Positions 56,181-64,000 of a DNA stretch of 64,000 nucleotides are shown one piece after another. Below the pieces are notes generated by a model. That model was not told the origin of the DNA. It searched no databases and saw only the letters and a program-made list of their open reading frames with translations. Location of the stretch: assembly GCA_009829735.1 (NCBI GenBank), contig CM020618.1:36680894-36744893 (forward strand), given 5' to 3'. Source of the DNA: Pyropia yezoensis. Lineage: Eukaryota > Rhodophyta > Bangiophyceae > Bangiales > Bangiaceae. Position 1 is the first letter of the stretch, and each line of letters starts with the position of its first letter. The position numbers and the translations under genes are program-made.

Positions 56181-59100
56181 ATGCGGACAAACCCTGCCGC
56201 GGCGGCCGGCCGGCCGTGCACGTCTGATGCTGTGGCCGACGCCGGTCGTGGCACCACCGGCGCGCGGGCGGCAATCCGCTGCCGGCGGCGGCGGCGCCCT
56301 CCCCCTGTACGGACTTGGACGCCGCCCGTGACGGTGGCGGCGGCGGCGGTGGTCACCGCGGTCGTGGCGGTCGCGGCTGCGGGAGGGGTGCCCCGCGGTG
56401 CCGCCGCCGCCGCGTCAGCCCTCCCCGAGTGCTTCTCATCAGTCCGCCATGGGGGCGGGGCGAGCCACAACCGCGCGACAGCCGTGACCGTGGACCCGTC
56501 GGGTGCCATTTACATGGCCGGCGTGTCGGTGCCCGCGGTGGCTGACGTGCCCGACGTGGCGGGCTGCTGGCCCGAGATAGGCGTGCCGGGCGTGGCGGCG
56601 GAGGCGGGGCGGGCCGGGTTGCTGGGGGCGGGTAGACAGTCCGTGGCGAGTGTGGTGCGGGCGGCGGTGACGGGCGGCGCGGCGGGGGCGCCCCCAGTGT
56701 CGGCCGGGTCGGCGGCTGGCGGCGCCGACGGTGCCGCCGCCGCCGCGGCGGCGGCGCGTGTGGCGTCTGCGATTGCCACGGGCCGCCGCTCCCCGCGGGG
56801 CGACGCGTTTGTCGCGCGCCTCACCCCCGCGGGGCGGGTGGTGTGGATGCGCCGCGTCGGCACCGCCGCTCGCGATACGGCGGCGGCGGTGCTGTGGGTG
56901 CGGGGCCACGTGTACGTGGCGGGCCGCACGTGGGGGTCGTTTGGGGGGGAGGGGGGAGGCGCTGCCGCCACCTTTCCCACCAACGGGTCGAACGTCGCAG
57001 TGGCGCCACCCCCCCGGGGGAGCCACGTGCTCATTGCCAAGTTTCGTGATGATGGGCGCGTCGCGGACCACTGGGCGACGCCCCTGTCGTTTGGCAGCAT
57101 TGGCGGAGGGGATGGGGGGGTGGGCCTGGCCGCCGACGCTGCCGGCTACGTCTACGTGGTGGGCGGCATGTCGGCCGCGGGCGCGGGCTTTGTCGACTAC
57201 CACCACCAGGCGGTGGTGGCCAAGGCACCTGGGGGGGTGCGCCCGTCCGTGCGGGCGGGCACCGCCGCCGGCTCGGGTGGGGTCCGCCTAGTGCCCGCCC
57301 GCACCACCCCCCGGCGGCGGGAGCCTGACGGGCTCCCACTGTTCAACGTCCTGTCGCGCGTATTAGGGGGGGCGCTGTGGGGAAGATACTTTTTGGGGGG
57401 GCGGGCGGGGGGAGGGGGGGCGTCGCTGATCCCGCCCTCCTTGCTCGTGCGCACCGACAGGGTGGAGCTCCAGCCGACCGTGACGCCATCCCCCGTGGTG
57501 ACGCCGTCACCGGTGGCCGGGTCTGGCGCCAGCGTGGCCTTCCCCGCCCCCGGCGCCACTCACACCCGCGCACCGACCCCCGGCGCCACACCTCCCCCCA
57601 CCACGGATGCGTTTGTAGCCAAGCTCAGCCCCCTCTACCCCACCGTCCTTGCCGGGGTTCAACTGCACACGGGGGCCAACAGCACATCCACGGCGGCGGT
57701 GTCCCTCGCCGCGGGCGTTTTGGCAGTGGCGGTGAACACGTACGGGCGGGTGCCGCTGGGGGGCGACGTCAATGGCACCACCGCCCTCTACCTCCTCCAC
57801 ACCGAAGACCTGTCAGTGACGGACCGGGTGGCCACCGCTGCCGCTGCCGTCGACGGGGGTGTCACCACATGGGCCCACTCTGCCGTTGCCGACGACGCGG
57901 GCGTTGTCTACTTGGGGTGCTCCACCGGCCGCCGGCCGGGCGGCGCGGAGGTGGGCGGGGCTGGCACCACCACCGGGCTAGTGGTGCGCAAGGTCGCGCC
58001 CCGCCGACGGGTGGCGCTCTGGCAGGTGGACGTGGGGGTGGCCCCGCCGGGACGGCTTGCCCCGTGGCTGGCGGTGGGCCTTGGGCCCCTGTCGGGGAAT
58101 GTGTACGTGGCTGGCCACACACAGGGGATGCTGTACTTGGACAGTGCTGGTGCGGGGGCGGCGGCGGCGGCGGGCACGGACGAGCCTGCTACCTCCGCCG
58201 CCGCTGTCGCTGACGACGGCAGCATCGGCGGCAGCGACGGCGCCGAGGCCCCCCCCCCTGCGGTGCTCCACTCCGCGGCAGACGCTGCGCGGCTACTGGT
58301 GACGCCTGTGAGCGTGTTGCGGCCATCGGGGGCGCGGCTGATCAGCTGGGAAAAGAGCGCGGCGTACCCTCGTCACTATGAGCGCGTGCTGGGGCTGGCC
58401 CTCTCCCCGACGGAAGACGTTTACCTTGCCGGCCACAGCGTCGCGACCGTGCGCTGGACGTTGGGCGGCGCGGCGAACAACAATGCCACGGGCGGCACCA
58501 CTGCCAACGCGACGGCGGCGGCGGCGGCGGTGCCGCGCGCTCCGGCACGCGCCCACCCCGAGGCTGCCGTCTTTGAACTGTTTGGCGCGTCCACGTTTGC
58601 GCGGCGGCTGTTGGCATCGGAGAAGAGCAACGGCGCGTATGCCGGCGTCGCCGCCGCTGGCGGCGGAGGCGCCGCGACCTCTTCGGGCGGAGCGGGCGCT
58701 GCGGTTGGTCAACACGGGGACCCCGTACCCGGCAGCGGCGGCACCTCCACCCTCGTTATCACGTGCATGGTGGTGGGCGTCGTTGGTGCGCTGGTGGTCA
58801 TGGGCGGCGCCCTCCTAGGCGTCCGCCACCACATGGCCGCCCGGCGGATTGCGTACGAGCCCGTCGGCGGCTTCTACATCCAGCGCGAGGACGAGGCGGG
58901 CAACTTCACGTACGAAAAGCCGCCGGCGGCCATCCCGCGCCCCGCGTCGGGGGGGAGGCTGACCCGCCCCGCGTCGGGTGGCAGCAGCGGCAGGTGGCTC
59001 GCGCGGCCGCCGTTGGGCGGCGAAGCCGCCCTCCCCACCCGAGGGGCATCGGGCGGCAAGGTGCTGCCGCGGCCGCTACCGCCGCTGCCACCGCTGCTGC

Positions 59101-59612
59101 CGCCGCAGCCCCTCGCGCCGCTGCCGCCGCTGCCGCCGCTGCCACCACGCCCGCCGCTGCCACCACAGCTGCCGACGGCCGGCGGGGCGTCTGGTAACGG
59201 CCGCCTCACCATCGACAGCACAATCCCGTGGCCCGACCGCGCGCGGGGCGGCGGTAGCGGCGACTGCGACGGGGGCGGCTTTGTCGCCTCTGCGGTGCTG
59301 CTGCCCGTCACGAGCACCGCGTCGTTCCCGTCGTTTGGTGGGCCCGCCCACCCGCCGCCGTCGCCGCAGCCACCGCCGCCGCCCCCGCCGCCGACACCGT
59401 CGTCACCGTCGCCGGTGGGGGCAGCCCCCGCCGGCGCGCCCGTCCCAGAGGCGCCGCCGAGTGCCACCGCCTCCCCAGTGGCGCCGTTGCCGGCGGCGGC
59501 GGCGGCGGCGGCGGCTGAGGCACCCCTTCCACCACCCGGCGCGGCGTGGCCGTTTGCCGAAGACGGCGAGGGTGGCGGCCGGCCCGTGGGCGGGAGTGCG
59601 GGGCCGCAGTGA
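56181..59612 (+). CDS. Type I membrane beta-propeller (SBBP-like) protein
   Basis: From ATG 56181 the ORF encodes 1,143 aa; the frame is open upstream, but that part is low-complexity Arg/Ser and is not chosen. A hydrophobic Ala/Val segment at about residues 48-72 follows a basic N-terminus and is a likely signal sequence. The extracellular part has repeated SBBP-like beta-propeller motifs: AVTVDPSGAIYMAGVS, DAFVARLTPAGRVVW, HVYVAGRTWGSFGG, DAAGYVYVVGG, GPLSGNVYVAGHTQG, ALSPTEDVYLAGHS. One transmembrane helix lies at about 857-880 (LVITCMVVGVVGALVVMGGA). The cytoplasmic tail (about 260 aa) has a YEPVGGFYIQ block and then long Pro-rich runs that could bind SH3/WW-type partners. Convergent with the next gene. 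Function unknown; surface adhesion or sensing is inference. Confidence 0.8.
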   Translation: MRTNPAAAAGRPCTSDAVADAGRGTTGARAAIRCRRRRRPPPVRTWTPPVTVAAAAVVTAVVAVAAAGGVPRGAAAAASALPECFSSVRHGGGASHNRATAVTVDPSGAIYMAGVSVPAVADVPDVAGCWPEIGVPGVAAEAGRAGLLGAGRQSVASVVRAAVTGGAAGAPPVSAGSAAGGADGAAAAAAAARVASAIATGRRSPRGDAFVARLTPAGRVVWMRRVGTAARDTAAAVLWVRGHVYVAGRTWGSFGGEGGGAAATFPTNGSNVAVAPPPRGSHVLIAKFRDDGRVADHWATPLSFGSIGGGDGGVGLAADAAGYVYVVGGMSAAGAGFVDYHHQAVVAKAPGGVRPSVRAGTAAGSGGVRLVPARTTPRRREPDGLPLFNVLSRVLGGALWGRYFLGGRAGGGGASLIPPSLLVRTDRVELQPTVTPSPVVTPSPVAGSGASVAFPAPGATHTRAPTPGATPPPTTDAFVAKLSPLYPTVLAGVQLHTGANSTSTAAVSLAAGVLAVAVNTYGRVPLGGDVNGTTALYLLHTEDLSVTDRVATAAAAVDGGVTTWAHSAVADDAGVVYLGCSTGRRPGGAEVGGAGTTTGLVVRKVAPRRRVALWQVDVGVAPPGRLAPWLAVGLGPLSGNVYVAGHTQGMLYLDSAGAGAAAAAGTDEPATSAAAVADDGSIGGSDGAEAPPPAVLHSAADAARLLVTPVSVLRPSGARLISWEKSAAYPRHYERVLGLALSPTEDVYLAGHSVATVRWTLGGAANNNATGGTTANATAAAAAVPRAPARAHPEAAVFELFGASTFARRLLASEKSNGAYAGVAAAGGGGAATSSGGAGAAVGQHGDPVPGSGGTSTLVITCMVVGVVGALVVMGGALLGVRHHMAARRIAYEPVGGFYIQREDEAGNFTYEKPPAAIPRPASGGRLTRPASGGSSGRWLARPPLGGEAALPTRGASGGKVLPRPLPPLPPLLPPQPLAPLPPLPPLPPRPPLPPQLPTAGGASGNGRLTIDSTIPWPDRARGGGSGDCDGGGFVASAVLLPVTSTASFPSFGGPAHPPPSPQPPPPPPPPTPSSPSPVGAAPAGAPVPEAPPSATASPVAPLPAAAAAAAAEAPLPPPGAAWPFAEDGEGGGRPVGGSAGPQ

Positions 59613-60007
59613 CGGCACCCCCATCGACACGGGTGTGTGTGTGTCGCGCGTGGCCACGGCGGTGGTGCCGCGGGGTCCCACACGCGCAGCGGGGTGGCCG
59701 CCCGGGAGGAGGCGTGACGGGGCATGAAAAGATGGGAGGGTGAGCGGGGGGGGGGGAGGGGGGGCAAATGAGGGACCGTGTGGCTGTGCTCGATTATGAA
59801 AAAAGAGGTATAAAAGTGACTAAGGGAGAGACCGCCCCAGACCGAGGCACGAAAAAAAAAAATAAGAGACGTAAGGACGGAGAAGAATGAGATTCACAGG
59901 ACGTGGGTGGCATGCCGGTCACAACCCTCGCAGCGATGGCCCAACCGCCACCCCTGGACGCGGGGATCACAGACCCCGCCCCCCCCGCGCCCCCCCCCCC
60001 CGGCCGC
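59613..60007. other. Convergent intergenic region
   Basis: The 3' ends of two genes face each other here. It contains G runs at 59742-59764, an A tract (59851-59861) and AATGAGATTCACAGG-type AT-richer sequence consistent with 3' UTR or polyadenylation signals. No ORF supported. Confidence 0.4.
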
Positions 60008-60462
60008 TCAGGCTGGCGAAAACGCCGGGCTGCTCTTGTACTCTTGCTCACACTTGCTACACCGGATGACGCGGACGGCAAAGCAGTTTGCCCAGCAGGG
60101 CAAGAAGACGAGGCACCCCACCAGTGGCAACACCAGCGCCACCATCCAGTTGAGTGGCGTGCACTGGCGGAGGAGGAGCGCCTCCTCCCCCTCCCGCGCG
60201 TCCTTGCCACACCCGGGGCACACGTCGTTGGACGCAACGCCCCCCGCCACCGAGGGCGGCGGCGGGGCACCCGCCCCGAGCGCCGCGCCGCCCAGCGGCG
60301 GGGGGCGCACCGGCAGCGGGGGGGGGGTCGGCGGCACCCCACCGCCGCTACCCCGCACGCCACCGCTGCCGCCACCGCGAACGCCACCGCTGCCGCCACC
60401 GCGAACGCCACCGCTGCCGCCACCGCGGACACCACCGCTGCCGCCACCGCCACCCCCAGCCG

Positions 60463-60493
<31 letters not shown>

Positions 60494-61088
60494 GGGGGTG
60501 CCTGCCTCGGTGAGCGCCCGCGACGGGGGGGAGGCGGGCGGGGAGGCGCTCGCCCCGCCTGCGGCGGTGGGCACGTCGGCCGCGCCCACGGGGCGCGGAG
60601 GCAGTGCCAGGCGCGGGGCGGTGGGCGGCGGGCGGCCGCTCAGGCCGCTGCCGCTGCCGTCGACGCTGCTGCCGGCGGGGGCAGGCGCGGGCGCGGGTGC
60701 GGGCGGCGGCCCGGGCGCGCCAGTCGCCCCCGCTGCCGCAGCCGCTGCCGCAGCCGCCGCCGCCACCGCCGCCGCCTCTGCATCTGTCGTGGGGGGAGGA
60801 TGGGGAGGCGCACCGGTGCCATCCGCCGCTGGCGGTGGGGGCGGCGCCGACGGCGCCGCGGGCGGCGGCGGCGGCGCCGACGGGGCCACCAGTGCCAACG
60901 GCACGGGCGGCAGCGCCAACGGCACGGGCTGCGGCCCCGCCGCCGTTGGTGCCGACGGCGGCGGCGCCGACGGGGGTAGCCGCGCCATCCGGGCGGCAGC
61001 GGCGGCGGCAGCGGCGGCGGCGGGGCTGGCGGGCGCCCCCGGCGGCGGCAGCGACGCCACCAGGCCAGAGCCGTAGGAGCGCTCCCCC

Positions 61089-61119
<31 letters not shown>

Positions 61120-61157
61120 GCGGGGATGCCCCCGGCGGGGCGGCCGACCCGACGGCT

Positions 61158-61192
<35 letters not shown>

Positions 61193-61297
61193 GGCAGCGG
61201 CGGCAACGCCGTCCGACCCGCCGGGCGCACGGAGCGGGGGCGGGGGGGGAGGCGGTGGGGAGGGGGGGCCCCCGCCAGAGGACTCGCTGCCATCCAT
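60008..61297 (-). CDS. LITAF-domain membrane protein with low-complexity N-terminus
   Basis: 429 aa from ATG 61297 (MDGSESSGGG). The ORF is open upstream to 61486, but the extra part is only Pro/Ala. Residues 1-350 are Pro/Ala/Gly low complexity with an imperfect 8-residue repeat GGVRGGGS (four units). The C-terminal 70 residues are a LITAF-like domain: CPGCG, a Trp-containing hydrophobic hairpin (TPLNWMVALVLPLVGCLVFL) and a closing CSKC. In LITAF proteins the two CxxC knuckles form one zinc site and the hydrophobic part inserts into the endosomal/lysosomal membrane face. An endomembrane location is therefore expected. It is longer than typical LITAF proteins (about 160 aa) because of the N-terminal tail. 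Confidence 0.75.
60352..60452 (-). repeat. Tandem 24-bp repeat in LITAF gene
   Basis: Four units of a 24-bp repeat encode Gly-Gly-Val-Arg-Gly-Gly-Gly-Ser. Repeat number is likely polymorphic. Confidence 0.8.
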
Positions 61298-61800
61298 GAC
61301 CGTTGGAAAGAGGACGGTGGCGGGGGGGGGGCGGGGGTGCGCACTGGGGGGGGCGGCAGGAGCGTCGGGGGGGGGGGGGGTGGAGGGAGGGGGGGCCAAA
61401 GGCGGCGGGGGAAGGGGGGGATGGGCAGGAGGATGCGAGAGGGCCGCCGGGCGCCCCCACCCAGCCGCCGGCGGATGGTCACCCAAGGGGGGAGCGCGTG
61501 AGCCCCCGCCGTGGGGCGTGGCAGCGGGAGGGCAGCGGGAGGGCAGACGTGTCAGACGGGGGACGACGACGGTCGGGGGGGGGTGGGGGTGGCTGCAGGG
61601 GGGGGGGGTAGGGGTGGCTGCAGCGGGGGGGGGGGGGGATGGGGAGGCGGACAGGGCGGGCGGCGGAGGAGGGGAAGAGGGTGGGGGGGGGGGGGGGGAA
61701 GGGAAGGGGAAGAGGAAGGGGAAGGGGACAGGTAGAGGGGAGGCGGACGACGCGGGGGAGGAGGAGGGGGAGGGGAAGAGGCGCTAAGGTGGCGGCTGTG
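61298..61800. repeat. G-rich / polypurine tract upstream of LITAF gene
   Basis: Many G runs of 4-14 on the plus strand (61320-61700) and a nearly pure GA stretch (61670-61780). On the transcribed strand it is a CT-rich leader or core promoter of the LITAF gene. The G runs could form quadruplexes. Confidence 0.6.
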
Positions 61801-63879
61801 GGGGTGGCGGCGGGAGGGTGGGTGCGCGAGGCGCGGCGGCGGGGCAACGACCCGCGCCCGCGCCGTCGACGGCGCGGCGCCGCGCGCGCAGGCGCCGGCG
61901 GGGATGGGCGGCGCCGGTGGGATGATGCGGCCCCCCCTCCAGAGGCACCCTCCCGGGCGGGGTCGCCCCTTACAGGTCACCTCCCCACAGCTGGCCAGGC
62001 CGCCGGGAAGGTGCCACCCACCCCCCCGGTGGAGCCCCCCACCCCACAACCCCGCACAGGTCCAGGGCTACGGCGCGGACGCGTTCCCCCCCGCCCGCAC
62101 CTGCCGCCAGCCCATCTGGTGGCGCGAGGTGCCAGGCTGGGGGAGAACAAGCAGTGGATCTGCTCATCTCATCGGGGCAGCCGTTCTCGGTCTGGTCGAC
62201 TGCCACCCTCCTCGAGACTCATCGCTCACCCACATAACACAGCGGTTTTGATCTGCCAGCGGATTTGGGGTGAGCAGTCGTCCCCTCCCACTGCCTTGTG
62301 CCATGAGCGGCGGGACCCTCCCTCCTTTACACCACGTGGTTGATGAATAGATGCTGGGGGCAGCGTGCGCCCACAGTGGGTGCTGTGCAGGAATCCGGTG
62401 AGATCAACGCCACAGACTCCATCCAATCACTGAATCGTCCCTACTGGCCATCGATGCGCGCATGGGGGGCAGAGGCGCCGTCGATCCGGCAGCCAGCGTC
62501 CCTGCCGGCCTGGCAGCCGCTGCGCGTGCGCGCGAGCAGGGGCAGAGCGCCTGCCCGTCGACCCGACGAGGTGCCAGCCGGCGTGGCAGTGGCGCGAGAA
62601 CGTCTCGGCGCCCCCCCCTTCCACAAGGAGTTTCCGAAGGGCGGAAGGGTGCGTGCTATCGCCTCCGTGGGCAAAGGAGGGCAGACGGGGGAAGGGGGCC
62701 CTTCGAGCGGCCGACGGGGGAAGGGGGCCTCCGGGCGGCCGATGGGGGAAGGGGGCCCTCGGGCGGCCGACGGGCAAGGATATGTGACGTCCGCCCAGCT
62801 GGGCTCTGCGGCGCGCCGCACGCGCGAGCTGCAGCGACCGCCGGTCGCCCTGTTTCCCCGGGGGGGGGGAGGGGGGGAGACTGGCGGGCCGCGCCGCGGC
62901 AGCGACGCACTTTAGCCATAATGGCAGCAGCAGGCCCGTCCCCAAGCACCATTGGAGGGGGGGAATGGGCTGCTTGCGGGGCCGACAGTGCCGCACACCT
63001 GAATACAGTACCTTGACAGGCCGCGCCAGGCGGCGCCCGGCTCAGGCACACAGTGGGAGGAGGCTGGCGGGTGGGCCGCGAGAAGTCACACCCTGGACGC
63101 CACGGCCCCTCCTCAGCTGGGCAGGCAGCGCATGTGGAGCGTGGCGGGCGGCGAGTGGGGGGGGCCCGCGACGCCTGGCTGACGACGGGTGCGCCCGGCG
63201 GGGTGCGCCGAGTCGTCTGAAAGAGTGTGCAACAACGAAGAGCGGGCTGTCCGACGTTTTGTCCGCAGCCACGGCAAGGGCTGGGGGGATGGGTTCCACA
63301 GAGCGGCAGGCCGACGATGCCCCAGACGGTGGCAGGGCGGCAGGGGTCCCCAGGCGGCAGGGGCCACTGAGCGGTCGCGGCCAAACAACGGGGGGGGACT
63401 GCAACGGGCCCGCCGTGCGACCGTCGATGGCGCGTGTGCGCAGACGGCCGGGGGCCGGCCCCGCCGTGGACCTGTGCCGGGCGTGAGCCCCCGCGGCCCT
63501 TACGCGGAGCGGCCGCGTCCACCTTCCCTGCTCGAAGCACCATCACCACAGCCGGGCCAACCGTCTGGTCTGCACGGATGGCACAGGGGGAGCCTCCCTG
63601 GGGCGGCAACCGCCGCCGATGATGCATCCAACATCATGCATCAGCGCCCGACGCGGCGGTGGCCGAGTCTGCACCGCCGGGCGGATCCCATGGGCGAGGG
63701 GGCGCGCGGTAGTGGCGCTCCTCGCCGACAGGGTGCAAAGGTGGCCACAAAGACGGCAACAACCAACACACCTCCGCAGTAAGAAAACAAACACGGAACA
63801 AAAAGCAATCCCAATCATACACAGGGGCTCCCCAATGCACGGCGTCCAGCCCCCAAGCCCACCCCCGCCAGCACGCACG
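61801..63879. other. Intergenic region, no gene recognised
   Basis: GC-rich sequence with ORFs open on several frames. A minus-strand ORF of 323 codons (63627-62656) and a plus-strand ORF of 197 codons (63189-63782) overlap each other with no recognisable domain. A tandem repeat of about 31 bp (GGCCGACGGGGGAAGGGGGC, three to four units) lies at 62683-62780. Confidence 0.45.
62683..62780. repeat. 31-bp tandem repeat
   Basis: About 3.5 units built on CGGCCGACGGGGGAAGGGGG with small variants. Confidence 0.75.
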
Positions 63880-64000
63880 TCAGCGGCGGCGCTTTGTGCC
63901 GCCCGACCCCCGTGGGGCGGGCTTGGAGCGGATGGTGCTCTCGCGGCGGGTGCTGCCAGCCTTGGCAGAGCCCCCCTTGCCCCCCCGCCGCCGGTCCTTG
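63880..64000 (-). CDS. C-terminus of a basic protein (partial)
   Basis: A minus-strand frame enters from the right edge and ends at TGA 63882-63880. The visible 39 residues are Lys/Arg/Gly/Ser-rich and end GSGGTKRRR. Such tails occur in nuclear or nucleolar proteins. The rest of the gene is outside the window. It was chosen over other frames because of the compositionally typical basic tail and a lower-GC, AT-richer stretch (63775-63820) just downstream that could be the 3' UTR. Confidence 0.4.
   Translation of the reverse strand, partial: KDRRRGGKGGSAKAGSTRRESTIRSKPAPRGSGGTKRRR

Noticed and set aside
59903-61076. Plus-strand ORFs of 358 and 389 codons over the LITAF gene
   Set aside because: Low-complexity mirror of the Pro/Ala/Gly region; only the minus strand ends in a real LITAF domain.
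62656-63627. 323-codon minus-strand ORF as a gene
   Set aside because: Composition follows GC bias, several overlapping frames are equally open, and it contains a tandem repeat; no domain.
1-64000. CRISPR arrays, bacterial operons, rRNA or tRNA genes
   Set aside because: No regularly spaced repeats, no ribosome-binding sites with tight gene packing, and no rRNA or cloverleaf sequence recognised by eye.

Overview
The window looks like nuclear DNA of a GC-rich, intron-poor eukaryote. Long uninterrupted ORFs, Ala/Gly/Pro low-complexity stretches, long G or C homopolymers, and secreted malectin and beta-propeller proteins would fit a bangiophyte red alga (Porphyra/Pyropia type). That assignment is an inference from style and gene content, not a database match.

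Bases 768 to about 42,600 are a nested pile of Ty3/gypsy LTR retrotransposons. I separate them into families by LTR ends. A/B has LTRs TGTAGCA..TGCTACA (LTRs at 768-1115 and 6079-6439). C is minus-strand (C1 6440-12345; C2 27354-42599, split by another element). D has a 469-bp LTR, TGTGGCA..TGCCACA (D1, D2, D3 and two extra LTRs). F has a 406-bp LTR and is complete at 28735-38612. D3 (12378-19408, TSD GCGCC), F (TSD GTGGT) and a lone D LTR (39462-39930, TSD GTCAC) have perfect 5-bp target-site duplications. F sits inside C2, and the lone D LTR sits elsewhere inside C2. D3 splits the last codons of a zinc-finger ORF. Almost all gag-pol copies are damaged. The same primer-binding site is used by all families.

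The most unusual content is a long ORF on the antisense strand between the chromodomain end of pol and the 3' LTR in both D3 (704 aa, intact) and F (about 644 aa, one nonsense codon). The two proteins share spaced motifs and an acidic/Arg-Ser-rich tail, so they look like one antisense protein family in two divergent chromodomain elements. Other notable items: a canonical -1 frameshift heptamer at the D2 gag/pol junction; a degenerate TTAGGGG-like array at a rearrangement junction; a TATA-bearing dispersed repeat in two places; fragments of a DNA-transposase-like gene and of a PIF1-like helicase.

From about 42,740 to 47,600 no gene is recognised; there are local duplications. The right third is host-like: a secreted malectin/PA14/IPT/glucose-sorbosone-dehydrogenase protein (47623-52506, minus), a divergent long intergenic region with a 38-C tract, a predicted type I membrane beta-propeller protein (56181-59612, plus), a convergent LITAF-domain protein (60008-61297, minus), a G-rich upstream region, and the C-terminus of a basic protein at the right edge (minus).
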